A DNA stretch of 64,000 nt from Mesostigma viride. Taxonomy: Eukaryota; Streptophyta; Mesostigmatophyceae; Mesostigmatales; Mesostigmataceae. The notes under the pieces are model-generated. The model ran no database searches. It was not told the origin of the DNA and saw only the letters and a program-made list of their open reading frames with translations. The first letter of the stretch is position 1; the number at the start of each line of letters is the position of its first letter. The translations under genes and the position numbers were made by a program. Shown piece after piece: positions 19,769 to 29,719 of this stretch. The stretch spans positions 434,501 to 498,500 of the forward strand of contig RPFO01001075.1 of NCBI GenBank assembly GCA_009746045.1, in the 5' to 3' direction.

Positions 19769-20153
19769 AAAACCGGACATTGCGCCGAAATTCTTGCCGA
19801 AAATTTGGCAGCCGAGCGAATTTTTCGCCGGACGGACTTTGCGCCGAAATTTTTTGTCTGCCGTGCTTCGAACTCAACCGACTCCTGCTGTTGCGTGCAC
19901 TTTGTCCGATGCCTGCAGGCCACGCACGAATTTTGCGACCGAAATATGACGACTAGACAAGTTTATCGACGACCTACATCGATCAATTGCCACTTTTGAA
20001 GTCCTTGGCTTGCTAGCAGCTTTTGATTATCAATGCCGGGAACAAAATTGCCGAAATTTTTTATTGAATCAGTACATATATGTGCACATGTCCGTAATTT
20101 TATCATTCTCAATTTTGACATTGTCGGAGTATTTGACAACTTAGGCATTGCGC
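19769..20153. other. Left subterminal region of the giant transposon, no gene
   Basis: Non-coding, with repeated GCGCCGAAATT and CCGGAC(G)GAC elements close to the TIR, then A+T-richer sequence. No coding frame could be supported. Confidence 0.6.
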
Positions 20154-20591
20154 CTAGAAAAAGGTGCCCCATCCGTCGATGTCAAAATCGCCGAAGGAGT
20201 ACACTCCCTGGTACTGGTCTCCCCTGTAGTTGGGAGGCTCGCCTGTATACATTTTGGGTTTCCACTTGGCCCCGCCGTTCTCCGCAGCAGCCAGGAACTC
20301 CTGCTGGGCCTCAGCCCTCAGGCGCATCATTGATACATTGGGAGAGCCCGGAATTTCCGTGCTCTCCACCACCACTCTCGCCTGATTGTCAGGCACGCAT
20401 TGGTAAGCAGGGTTCAAATCTGAATCGGGTGGCACCAGATCGATCATGCCATTGCCGAACGCAATGACACCTGCACCCCACTGTGCAGAAGGTCCGAGCA
20501 ACTCTACATCAATTCTGATGTTTGCAGCGTGCTCATTTTTGTCGACCATCACATAGGTATGCTGAGAACCGAAAATATTGCTCTGCTCCAT
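20154..20591 (-). CDS. Small uncharacterised protein near the left end of the giant transposon
   Basis: ATG at 20591 gives a 145-residue frame starting MEQSNIFGSQHTYVMVDKNE and ending GDFDIDGWGTFF. An upstream in-frame extension to 20756 exists but contains a hydrophobic segment (VLPAVITLARLAVGV) that may be intronic. The protein is soluble-looking, with an acidic Trp/Phe-rich C-terminus. It could be a separate small gene or a terminal exon of the transposase gene, which ends 0.5 kb upstream on the same strand. No family is recognised. Confidence 0.45.
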   Translation of the reverse strand: MEQSNIFGSQHTYVMVDKNEHAANIRIDVELLGPSAQWGAGVIAFGNGMIDLVPPDSDLNPAYQCVPDNQARVVVESTEIPGSPNVSMMRLRAEAQQEFLAAAENGGAKWKPKMYTGEPPNYRGDQYQGVYSFGDFDIDGWGTFF

Positions 20592-21118
20592 TTGTGACAG
20601 TGTTAAATTTCGGCAAGCTTGGCTGCTTGCAATCGACAGGAAATTGGTGACCCCGACAGCCAGACGCGCAAGGGTTATCACTGCAGGTAGAACCCAAAAT
20701 TTGTCGATAAGGAGTAATGGAAGGGCACGACCACCAGTCACTACTATTCGCTTCACCGGACACCTTTTTCAGCTTCCGGTTAAAATTCAGCAAGAGCAGC
20801 GGCGATTAGATACTAAATATTGCGTTATTGGTTCGTACCGTACCCAGACAAATATTGTACTAGTGACGCAATTGTACTAGGCGGAATGATCATTATTTAA
20901 ATATACAGCATAAAATTATGTTGCAGTAAAAAATAACTGTTAATTGAAGGCCGCAAAAAATTATCAACTACCCTTAAACTTGACCACAGAAAGATCTCGA
21001 AAAATATATACAATATATGCGGCCACCTTTTTACACCCTACTGAAGCCCCACTCTAAAGATATAATACGAGCCGAAACTAGGGCGTCGTCTACCCGCAGC
21101 GAGACCCCAATTTCTTGT
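20592..21118. other. A+T-rich spacer, no gene
   Basis: Lies between the small ORF and the transposase stop codon on the minus strand, and probably contains the transposase 3' UTR. AT-rich runs such as AAAAATATATACAATATATG occur near 21000. No repeat of other parts of the window was seen. Confidence 0.5.
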
Positions 21119-21864
21119 TTAAGTCGGTGCCGGCCCCTCCGGGGCTTCATCCTTGATCACAAGCGCAGTAAGCCACTTGTCGAGCTCCTTGCTCATCCTG
21201 ATGTCGGCACACATTCCGTCGCTGCGCACGCGTGCTTCTAGCCGGAGAGCCGGAGCGACGCAGAGATAGCAATTCACAAGCTCGGGCTGGCGTGACGGTG
21301 GCCAATCCTCAACGTTGAGCGTGAAATGCAGGGGGTCATGCTTATCCCGCTTCCAAATCCGAACGGGAAGAATGCCATTCCCGGCGAGGAACAGCTCCTT
21401 CTCCCGTCCGTTCCGGCCCTCGACCCACCTCTCGAAGTTTTTGTCTAACACGATCGGCCCGGCTTCGCTTACAACCTCAGCCAACCAGAACGGGTGGATG
21501 GGATCGTGATCCGTGTCCTTGTCCGATGGAACTGCCACATAGTCGTGGAGTCTCATCTGCCGGCCCATCGCCTCCCGCTTGTCCTTCAGCTGCTCCCCCG
21601 CGTCACCATGCGAACCGGAGGGTTGGGCTGGCTCGGTGGCAGCAAACGGACAGTTTTCATCGAGCTTCCTGCATCATTGAACTCGATGATAAACGACCAC
21701 TCGCTTAGACATCCCTCAAACCGCCCAGCCAAACAGGGCGGACAGTAGCAGGAATAGCGCCTAATCATCAAAAGGCCAGGGTCGGACTTGTCCAGTCGCC
21801 ACCAATGCGCCTTCTTGATGCCAGGCACCTCCTCCACCTCCGCGCGTCGGCCGGACTCGACGTC
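21119..21864 (-). pseudogene. Transposase gene, C-terminal exon: Cys motif and SH3-like tail
   Basis: The exon begins after TAACTATTTGATGACAG at 21865 and reads DVESGRRAEVEEVPGIKKAH, then LLMIRRYSCYCPPCL, a His/Arg-Tyr-Ser-Cys block that in related animal proteins follows the catalytic domain. After a frame change near 21600 it continues LHDYVAVPSDKD and HPFWLAEVVSEAGPIV, a beta-rich segment resembling SH3/BAH-like readers, and stops at 21119. The role inferred from position is DNA or chromatin binding by the transposase. The frame change probably inactivates it, unless it is a very short intron. Confidence 0.6.
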
Positions 21865-21935
21865 CTGTCATCAAATAGTTAGGACAAAAAGAATACCGTT
21901 CAAGTTAGCAAAATTGACCAAAAATCAATAAAACA

Positions 21936-22275
21936 GGGTATAGCTGCAGAGAGACCCCTTACAAAAAAAAAATTAACGACAAGACATACAGTCATCAAAA
22001 TTCGACACAGGGTATAGCTGCAGAGAGACCCCATTCGAATCATAATAACAACGTACGACAAGATATCAAGTGATCGAAATTCGACACAGGGTATAGCTGC
22101 AGAGAGACCCCATTCGAATCATAATAACAACGTACGACAAGATATCAAGTGATCGAAATTCGACACAGGGTATAGCTGCAGAGAGACCCCTTCATACCGA
22201 TAGAACAAGCGAAATTTCATACCTAAAAGAAAAGCAACCCATTGACAGTATATAGGGTCTCTCTGCAGAGATACC
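21936..22275. repeat. Palindrome cluster in the last transposase intron (5 copies)
   Basis: Copies at 21936, 22010, 22090 and 22168 read GGGTATAGCTGCAGAGAGAC followed by CCC; one at 22255 reads GGGTCTCTCTGCAGAGATAC. Three of them lie in a tandem duplication of a unit of about 79 bp (22010-22190). The whole cluster is within introns of the leftward gene. The 22255 copy contains the predicted splice donor. Confidence 0.85.
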
Positions 22276-22858
22276 TTTATTGGGTTTGAACTTTTGTAGA
22301 ACATCGGCAGTTGACGTCTTAAAACCTGAAATAACACAAAATTCCGTACTGGGGGTAAAAGGAAGAAGTGGCGAGTGACGTTCTCGGCCCGCGCGCGGGC
22401 CGACTCCCTGCTCGATGTCTTGCCGCCCTGCCAGTTCTGGTTCAAGTAGGCGACTAGCTGGTGGGTCTCAAGTATGTGCTGGTTTTCGGGAATCCTCTGC
22501 ATTTCCCTCAAGACGCACTTGCACTTCGCTCCTTGACCATCCACCTCCCCCTTCCCATGCTGCTCCCCCATGTAGTGGAACTCAAAGGCCTGCAGGTCGG
22601 GATCCCCCATGAGCAGACCGTTAATCTGGTTAATCACGTACCTGGACTTAAACTGCACCGCGCAGTTGTCCGAGCACATGTACAGGTTTCGCACCTCTAC
22701 CCCTACTTCTACCCGCAGGTTTTCCAGAATCTTGCGAAGAGCGTATACGAGTGCGCGCTCGCCCCGCTTGATACTGGAATCCCCCAGGAAAAAGAAGACG
22801 CGCTTTTCCAGCTCGCCGTTGAGCCGATAACGCACGATCATGGGCATCAGGATGTGGC
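22275..22858 (-). pseudogene. Transposase gene, catalytic exon 3' half
   Basis: Continues the exon broken by Copia-1: after the insertion the frame resumes exactly (KRSHILMPMIVRYRLN). It then reads VFFFLGDSSIKRGERALVYA, the catalytic-type LYMCSDNCAVQFKSR and FHYMGEQHGKGEVDGQGAKC. The D in CSDNC and the HGKGxxDGxG block match a family of uncharacterised eukaryotic proteins with an RNase-H-like fold that I know from animal genomes, where SDG..QFKNR and HGKGPCDG are typical. The DGxG motif also recalls KDZ transposases. The exon ends at a donor within a palindrome copy at 22274; a mini-intron near 22320-22345 is possible. Confidence 0.75.
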
Positions 22859-23300
22859 AGTTAGCCTCTAGTCGTGGACATAGGCTAAGTACCAGATAGC
22901 AATGTGCTATCTGGGGTTTCGCACGTGTAGGCTCGGTCAGAAGTCCCGGCTATATGTGATTCGGCAGGCTAGACTATTCGATAGCCGAGTCCTGGTGACG
23001 GACGCCAGTACCCAAGTAGGATTGGCGGTACGGCGTCGCCAGTACCCACTCGGGACTGACATTGAGGTGTCGGATGTTGGACTAAGGTCCTGAGAGTCTA
23101 GCAGTGGCGTCGCGCCACTCAGGCTGCACCACAGAGCCCAACGGCCACTGTCGGCCGCTCCAGACGTGGCGGCCAGGCAGAGCGTTGCTTGTCGACAATG
23201 CTAAATGCCCTTGTGCACGTTGGGTGCGGGGCTTGTGATTTATTGTAATAAACACATGCGTTAGGCCATTGAGCATTGAGAGGTCCATCGTTTATTAACT
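22859..23300 (+). repeat. Copia-1 5' LTR
   Basis: 442 bp with AGTTA...TAACT inverted termini instead of the usual TG...CA. TTGTAATAAACACATG near 23245 is a possible polyadenylation signal. TGAATT follows the LTR, also found after the Copia-2 LTR, and may be part of the primer-binding site. Confidence 0.93.
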
Positions 23301-23331
23301 TGAATTAAAGTCGTTTACCATAGACAAAATC

Positions 23332-26300
23332 ATGGGAGATCCTATTATGCCAGGCCTGAAATTCAAAAAGAAGCGGATAGATGATGCTGGCTGGCAGACG
23401 GTGCCAACAGTAGAGGAGAAGGCTGCGGCCAAGAAAATTAAAAAAGCAAGAAGGGCGCAGGCGGAGCAGGAACAGCTAGTGGCTAGGCAGCTAGCGACAG
23501 CGATGGCTCAGCAAAGCGTCAAGGCAGCCGCCCAAGAGCGGCAGCTGGCAGCCCTGCAAAAACAGGTAACCTCCTTGGCCGAACAGGCCGAAAAATCTGT
23601 TTTTTCTAGCCCAGCTAGCTCGCAAAAATCCGTAAGCAGTATGCGGTCCCCCAGCCCTCAGGCAAGCCCCGCTGACCTCCCCGCTAAGGCACCGTCCCAA
23701 CCTCCTCAGGAGGAGGGCGGAATAGCCAAAAGCGGTGGAGAACAAGCGGGGGTGCCGATCGTCCCCTCATCCGCTCAGAAAGCGGGGGGGTACGAGAGGA
23801 AGCTGAAGAGGGACGCATACATGTTCAAAATGCGGACCAAGAAGGTCCCAGGACCCGTCATCGGCAGCATTCAGCTGTCTGATGACGAGGTCACCCTCTC
23901 CCCAGGGGTTTCTGATGGGGAGATTGAGATGAATCCACTCAATCAGGCGGTCGAACAGGCCGCCGCCCAGTTTGTAGAGGCACGCCGTCTTGCACAGCAA
24001 GAGCGGGACCGCAAAAAGACAGCGGCCCGCAACATGACTGCTGAAAAGCAGCTGGCTGCCATGCAAGCTGGAGAGGTGCTCCATGAGCGCCTCTTCAATG
24101 AGCTGGTTGTTGCACAGGGGGACGAGGGGGTCACGCTAACAGCGGACCAACTCAATTCCCTCCTGTTGCAGCTGACCAAGCTGCAGGAGAAGATGCAGGC
24201 AACAGAAACGCCTGCACTCCCTGCACATACCCTCCCCACCCCTGGCACTGATTTGAGCCAAAGGGTGGTTGGAGGGGCCGTGTCACCAAGGGTGCTGCAG
24301 GGCAAGAGCCAGGGCACTGTCCCCAGCTCCCCCAGCAAACCCCCAAGTGACCCGGATGCCCAGGAGCTCCACCGCCGCAAGGTGGTGGAGAATAAACTCC
24401 TAGAGGCCATGATAGCCCGTGAGGGCGGCCTGGCAGCCCAAGCAGCAGCGCTGCAGCAGCTTGGCCAGGCCAAGGGTTTTCCTACCAGCAGTGGAGTAAG
24501 GCAAGGGGAACAAGACCCTGCGCCTGCAGCTGGAACACCACCAGCCACTGCACTAGCACAGCAAGCTGGAACACAACCACCTTCTGCGGAGGCCCAGCAG
24601 ACTGCACCCACACCAGGGCAGTCAGATAAGAGCAAGGCGGTGGCAAAAGGGACCCCAGTGGACCCAACCCCACCCACCCTTAAGGGGGACGTCCAAGAGC
24701 TGCTTGCCATACTCACGGCACAGCTCAAGACCATGGCCACCAACCCCATGGACGACCTGTCGCGCACCCAGCTGGATGGCCTCCTGGCCAGTATCTCCCA
24801 GCTGGAAAGGGGCAGGGCGAACATGGAGGAGGCTGATCTTCAACAAGCAGTCAAGACTTTCTTGGCTGAAAAGAAGGACCCGGTCAAAGGTACGTTTAAC
24901 CCAAAACAAAAAGAATCTAAAATAGAAATCCCTGGCTTACCTGAGGGTTACACCCAGGAACAGGCCAAGGAATTTTTGTTTAGCCTGAACTACTGTTTTG
25001 AGTCTCTGAATGTCCAGAACTGGTTCAGTGCCTTGCGTGCATCCACCACCATCCATAGGTCAGCCCCAGCCATTAAAACCTTGGTCCAGATTTACCAAGA
25101 AAAGGCTGGGACACCTAACCTAGCAATTGCATTGTGGCCAGCCTTCATGGATGAGCTTAAGCACTTGCTGGTGGATAGGACACAGTTTGAATCCATCCGT
25201 GGTTTCAACTGGCTTAATGCTTACCAGGTCAACAAGCAAGACTATGCCACTGATTGCAAGAATTATAGGTTGGCTGTAGAAAAGGACCCTGATCTCAGGG
25301 GTCTGCCTGCTAGCTACCTGCTGTATTCATGGTTGTCAAATGCTAACCTGGACAAAGCTGTGTACGCCACTGTGGTTGCAGGTCTCAAACCTCTGTGGAA
25401 CGATTTCCGGGCGGGGATGAACCATATCCAAGACTGCCTGACTCCCCTGGCTATAGGTGCTCCGTCTGCAACCCCAACCCCCAAGGTCCAACAGACCCAA
25501 GGGAAGGGGCAAGGAAAAAAGCGCCAGCTAGGGGGGCAGCAGGGCGGCCAGTCCAAGAAGGCCAAGGGCAACCAGCCCCAAGGCCAGCCGGGACAGCCTG
25601 CTCAGCTCAAGCCAAACCAGTGGAGGCGGCCCACCCCCCCCACACCTGCCCCACCCACCCCTGCACCCACTGCTCAGCCCCCCCATGCAGGTCCCAAGAA
25701 CAAGTGCACCCGGTGTGGCACCAAGGGACACCAGCGGGCGGACTGCAAGTGGAACCCCGCAGTAGGCGACGTGGACCTCTGCTTCGGTTGCAAGCACCCC
25801 CGCCATCTGCCCCCCGGCACGTGGTGCGACCGGCAGGACAAGGCTCCAAAAGGATGTACGTCCTCACAGCACGCCTATGTGGATTTATATGATCTCATTA
25901 TCATTGGGGATAAAGACAAGGGACTGCTAGATTTTGAGGCAGCTCAGAAAATCTCCTCCACGTATAATGTGATACTGCCCTACCTCAAAGCTCTTACCCC
26001 AGCTGCTGTTGACACAGTAGACTTAAGGGAACTAGCAACCCAGCTCCACATAGCCATGGGTCATGAGGTGGTGGCAGAAAAGATTGCCAGAAGAGCAGGA
26101 GGTTCACGACTCAGGAATGCTGTCAGGTTGGCTAGAAAACACTGCCAGCAATGTCAGTTCCATGGCCCAAAACCTCCCAAATGGCATGTCGCAACACCAC
26201 CCACCCAAAGGGGAATAATTGTGGGTGATGTCGTGCATATCGATGGTGAACAATATCTGATCCTAAAAGACACATGGTCCAGATTCACTGTCATGGAACC

Positions 26301-26718
26301 CCTACCTGGAATGGCTAAAGAGCAACTGCGTGCAGCACTTGTGATAGCATTGCCCAGATTCTACCCAGTTGACACTATACTGCTTGATCAACAGTTTAGC
26401 TGTCTGGCTGAGTGTGAAGGATGGGATGCTAATATTGAGATTGCTGGATTGCAAGATCATGAAGGGCAGGGTGTCATTGAAAGAACCATCAGGTCAGTCA
26501 AAACTTTAGTGGCGAAATCCACTGACCTGAAAGCCACATCTGGAAGCTATGCTGACAGAGCACTGTGGTGCAGTGAAATCTGTGCTACACTTAACCTTAG
26601 ACCTGTGTTGCATGCACCATGGGGGGAAATCCTTCCCATTGGCTTACAGGCAGGTGTGTACCCTCCAGAGGTATTAGCTCTGTATAACACAGTAAGGCTA
26701 AAGTGGCTGATAAGCTAG
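23332..26718 (+). CDS. gag-pol: Copia-1 gag and integrase core
   Basis: 1128 codons from ATG 23332. Residues 1-500 are Ala/Gln/Lys-rich, largely helical and low-complexity. A gag core follows (FNPKQKESKIEIPGLPEGY, FNWLNAYQVNKQDYAT). A CX2CX4HX4C knuckle, CTRCGTKGHQRADC, lies near 791-804, followed by a second Cys/His cluster (CFGCKHPRHLPPGTWC). The integrase HHCC module (LHIAMGHEVV ... HCQQCQF) is near 904-941. The core has VGDVVHIDGEQYLILKDTW, ILLDQQFSC and GQGVIERTIRSVK, the D,D,E residues of a Copia integrase in altered contexts. The frame closes after YNTVRLKWLIS because of an indel; Copia-2 is continuous at this point. Confidence 0.9.
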   Translation: MGDPIMPGLKFKKKRIDDAGWQTVPTVEEKAAAKKIKKARRAQAEQEQLVARQLATAMAQQSVKAAAQERQLAALQKQVTSLAEQAEKSVFSSPASSQKSVSSMRSPSPQASPADLPAKAPSQPPQEEGGIAKSGGEQAGVPIVPSSAQKAGGYERKLKRDAYMFKMRTKKVPGPVIGSIQLSDDEVTLSPGVSDGEIEMNPLNQAVEQAAAQFVEARRLAQQERDRKKTAARNMTAEKQLAAMQAGEVLHERLFNELVVAQGDEGVTLTADQLNSLLLQLTKLQEKMQATETPALPAHTLPTPGTDLSQRVVGGAVSPRVLQGKSQGTVPSSPSKPPSDPDAQELHRRKVVENKLLEAMIAREGGLAAQAAALQQLGQAKGFPTSSGVRQGEQDPAPAAGTPPATALAQQAGTQPPSAEAQQTAPTPGQSDKSKAVAKGTPVDPTPPTLKGDVQELLAILTAQLKTMATNPMDDLSRTQLDGLLASISQLERGRANMEEADLQQAVKTFLAEKKDPVKGTFNPKQKESKIEIPGLPEGYTQEQAKEFLFSLNYCFESLNVQNWFSALRASTTIHRSAPAIKTLVQIYQEKAGTPNLAIALWPAFMDELKHLLVDRTQFESIRGFNWLNAYQVNKQDYATDCKNYRLAVEKDPDLRGLPASYLLYSWLSNANLDKAVYATVVAGLKPLWNDFRAGMNHIQDCLTPLAIGAPSATPTPKVQQTQGKGQGKKRQLGGQQGGQSKKAKGNQPQGQPGQPAQLKPNQWRRPTPPTPAPPTPAPTAQPPHAGPKNKCTRCGTKGHQRADCKWNPAVGDVDLCFGCKHPRHLPPGTWCDRQDKAPKGCTSSQHAYVDLYDLIIIGDKDKGLLDFEAAQKISSTYNVILPYLKALTPAAVDTVDLRELATQLHIAMGHEVVAEKIARRAGGSRLRNAVRLARKHCQQCQFHGPKPPKWHVATPPTQRGIIVGDVVHIDGEQYLILKDTWSRFTVMEPLPGMAKEQLRAALVIALPRFYPVDTILLDQQFSCLAECEGWDANIEIAGLQDHEGQGVIERTIRSVKTLVAKSTDLKATSGSYADRALWCSEICATLNLRPVLHAPWGEILPIGLQAGVYPPEVLALYNTVRLKWLIS

Positions 26719-29354
26719 CTGAAAAGGACATAACACACCCCAGAACAGTATTCCAACTGGGTGAACAAGTCCTATATTTCAAAGAAACCAAACATGGCAA
26801 GACAGGCATGTGGTATGGTCCGTGCACTGTTCTAAGAATGACCAAAAAAGGAAAAAATATGGATATTCGAAGTTTGGAAACAGGGAGAAAACACAGGGTG
26901 AGCAGTCATAGAGTTAAGAAGTATTTCCCTCCTTTGGCAGACGTGCCAGGGGAAGAGTCCTTGAACATGGATTCCCTCCTTAACTCTGGTGAGCAAGCAG
27001 AACCACCCAGCATTCCAACACCAGGAGCTGATGATGGCACTACCACACCCTCTGTCATTCCTCCACCCCTCAGTGAGGTACGTGTCACCCCACAACCTGG
27101 TGTAAGTCCCTCTGGGCAGAGTTCAACCAGGCATGAGGTACCAGAGCAAAACAAAGGCAATCCAGCTGAGTTCAAATCCAAGCTAGAAAAAGCCCTGGCA
27201 GCTCTGCATAAGGCTCACAAGAGCAAGGCTAAACAAGCCTCAGGTTTGGCCAAGGTCTCTGCTGTGTGCTCCGATTATAGCCAGGAATCCTGCATCCTAG
27301 CTGTGGACACTCAGGCACAGGTCAGTGTGATCAGTGCACAAGCCATTCCTGGTCTGCAACTTGCACCCTCACCATGGACACAGGTGCAAGATTTTTCAGG
27401 CAAAACAACCTTAGATGTGTTGGGTCAAGTAATGATCCCCATACTTGGCATCCAGACACCTTTCCAGGTAGTGGAAGGGTACATGGGCAATGCTTTGTTG
27501 GGAGAACCCTTTATCTCTTACCCAGGTGTCACCATCACTGCTAGCCAGCTGCGTGTGACTGGGGTAGGAGCCATTCCCTTGGATCACTACAAGATTCCAT
27601 TGTCCCAACTGGTTCATGGATTAGATGCCTATATCAAGGCCATTAACATCAAATATGGGCCAGGTGAAATCCCTGACCTAGAGAAAAAGGTGCACAATCA
27701 AAGGCCACACCCGCAGTCCTTTGGGGTTGGAAAGTGGGACTTAGCCATGCACTCTCCTCACAACTATGATGCTCTAATCCAACAATGCAAAACACAAAAA
27801 GGGTTTCAAAAATGGATCCAAGCCATTAGGCACCAAGCCCGCGAAGAGTGGGTGCTGCCAAACCCTAAGCATCCTGACTATAAGCCACCTGTCACTCCTG
27901 TCTGGGAAATTCCAGAAGGTGCCAAAAAGTTGAGACTCAAGTTTGTGCTAAAACACAAGGCACAGCCAGTAGGCTCACCTATATATCATGCTAGGCCATG
28001 TGTGACAGAATTAAAAGGCATGTCAAAACTGTCCAAGGGTGAACTCTACACTCCTGGGCTGCAGCAAACATCCCTCAGGATACTGCTCTCTGTCTTCCTC
28101 CACCATCTCAATGCTGGCCAAGATTATGCCTGCAAAGCTACTGATATCAAAAGGGCTTTCCTTAGAGGGGACCCTGATAAAGCGCAAGATGTGTGGAAGG
28201 GTCAGGTCTATGTGGTTCCCACCCCTGCTGCATGGGCACATGATATTGATGAGCCATATCTACTCCTAAATCTAGGGGTGGAAGGTTTGCAAAGTGCTCC
28301 CACTATCTTCAGAAAATCAGCAGAAGAGGTGTTCAAGAAACTTAATGCCACTTATGATGATCTGGACCCTTGTCTCTTTGCTGTGCCCACACCCTCTGGC
28401 TTGCTCCTGTTTGTGTGGCATGGTGATGACCAACTGATTTGTGGACCAAGAGCTGAAGTTGACAAGTTCATTCAGCAGGTTCAGCAGTCATATGAGATTG
28501 GAAAGCAGACAGAGCTGGGGCCAGAACCCCTACAGTTCTGTGGCATAATGCTAGCACTGGAAGAGCAACAGGAACAGTGGGTGTGTACTCTATCCCCGCC
28601 TGCCCAGTACTTAGAAGAATGCCTAGAGCTGCTTGATATTCCGTGCATTCCTGCTCACATGTGTGCTACTGTCAAAGGAAAATTAGGGTGGCTGAGTGCT
28701 ATCTGTGCACCTCATCTGGCAGTGGTCAGCAGGATTGATGACACAGTATTACAAACCATGAAACCTAAGGATCTCCAGAAGCTACTAAAGGCTGGACCTT
28801 CCCTTGTCATTCATCCACTCAACCTCATGGAAGATATTCACATTAACTGTCTGATGGACAGCTCCATGGAGAGTAGGGTAATAACAAAAATGGATGCCAG
28901 GGAGGCTGGGGTGTTCTTCCTTACCAACAAGGGAGACTATATGTCCATGGTGTCGTGGTACAGCAGATTGCATCGCAGAAAAGCTGTTGGCAGTAACTCT
29001 GCTGAGTGCCGTGCTGTGGTGTCTGCTGTGCAGCATGCTCGATCCCTTCAGCACATACTAACCTGGTTGCAAACTCAGGCTGGCAGCAAGGCTGATGTGC
29101 ATGCTCACTTACACACTGACAGTCAGTCAGTCATTAGTTTCCTTAACAAGAAATCTGTGACTGCTGCTGTGCATACTGATCTGGACTGGGTGATTTTGAA
29201 ACAGGAAACAAGCTATTTTTCCAGCTGGCAGCATCTGCCAGACGAGGAGAACCTGGCTGACGCATTGACCAAGATTCCGTCATTAGCAGCAACCCAGTAC
29301 CAGCTTCTGTGTGATGCAATGAATCCCTATCTGTCTAGTCAGACAAATGGATGA
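26703..29354 (+). CDS. pol: Copia-1 integrase C-terminus, protease-like domain, RT and RNase H
   Basis: 883 codons. N-terminal GPY/F-like module (MWYGPCTVLRMTKKG). At about residues 197-275 there is an aspartic-protease-like domain: LAVDTQAQVSVIS, then VLGQVMIPILGIQ and NALLGEPFI. The usual D-T-G reads D-T-Q here. RT follows: CKATDIKRAFLRGD (near 478) and LFVWHGDDQLIC (near 569), where the normal YVDD is HGDD. RNase H: CLMDSSMES, NSAECRAVVSA, LHTDSQSVISF and NLADALTK. Protease after integrase is not the textbook Copia order (gag-PR-IN-RT-RH). It encodes the replication enzymes; a single upstream frameshift is the only lesion seen. Confidence 0.9.
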   Translation: MADKLAEKDITHPRTVFQLGEQVLYFKETKHGKTGMWYGPCTVLRMTKKGKNMDIRSLETGRKHRVSSHRVKKYFPPLADVPGEESLNMDSLLNSGEQAEPPSIPTPGADDGTTTPSVIPPPLSEVRVTPQPGVSPSGQSSTRHEVPEQNKGNPAEFKSKLEKALAALHKAHKSKAKQASGLAKVSAVCSDYSQESCILAVDTQAQVSVISAQAIPGLQLAPSPWTQVQDFSGKTTLDVLGQVMIPILGIQTPFQVVEGYMGNALLGEPFISYPGVTITASQLRVTGVGAIPLDHYKIPLSQLVHGLDAYIKAINIKYGPGEIPDLEKKVHNQRPHPQSFGVGKWDLAMHSPHNYDALIQQCKTQKGFQKWIQAIRHQAREEWVLPNPKHPDYKPPVTPVWEIPEGAKKLRLKFVLKHKAQPVGSPIYHARPCVTELKGMSKLSKGELYTPGLQQTSLRILLSVFLHHLNAGQDYACKATDIKRAFLRGDPDKAQDVWKGQVYVVPTPAAWAHDIDEPYLLLNLGVEGLQSAPTIFRKSAEEVFKKLNATYDDLDPCLFAVPTPSGLLLFVWHGDDQLICGPRAEVDKFIQQVQQSYEIGKQTELGPEPLQFCGIMLALEEQQEQWVCTLSPPAQYLEECLELLDIPCIPAHMCATVKGKLGWLSAICAPHLAVVSRIDDTVLQTMKPKDLQKLLKAGPSLVIHPLNLMEDIHINCLMDSSMESRVITKMDAREAGVFFLTNKGDYMSMVSWYSRLHRRKAVGSNSAECRAVVSAVQHARSLQHILTWLQTQAGSKADVHAHLHTDSQSVISFLNKKSVTAAVHTDLDWVILKQETSYFSSWQHLPDEENLADALTKIPSLAATQYQLLCDAMNPYLSSQTNG

Positions 29355-29719
29355 TGAAATAGGGCACTCCAGACTAATGGTGCAGACTATGGTCTTTCCC
29401 AGCTGGTGGCAACTTGGCAACAAACATAATAATTTCTTGATGTGCCCCCTGGTTTTTCCATAGCCACTCATCACTCCACTGACTTGTACAAACAGGGGAT
29501 CCTAGGTTCAGAAACCTCAAAGACACTGTCAGATTTAAAGGCAATGGGGTCTGTGGGCGCTTTAATTCACAACGTCCATTGTGGTCTGATATGAGTTTTC
29601 CTGTACCAATGTCTTATTCATGATATTGCCAAGTACCTGAAAAAAACAAAAAGGAATAAAAACTGGAGGTGCAGCACTGATGCCTTAAAAAAAAAAAAAA
29701 AAAAAAAGAATAAAACTGG
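29355..29719 (+). other. Copia-1 3' UTR and A-rich polypurine tract
   Basis: No gene. It contains two copies of an A-rich block ending GAATAAAA(A)CTGGAG, at about 29655 and 29705. The second is preceded by a run of about 23 A's and directly abuts the LTR, so it is the likely polypurine primer. The duplication with poly(A) looks like a copy-and-join event at the 3' end. Confidence 0.7.

Noticed and set aside
26690-26720. Programmed frameshift in Copia-1 pol
   Set aside because: Copia-2 is continuous through the same region, so the break in Copia-1 is most simply an indel in this copy or a sequence error.
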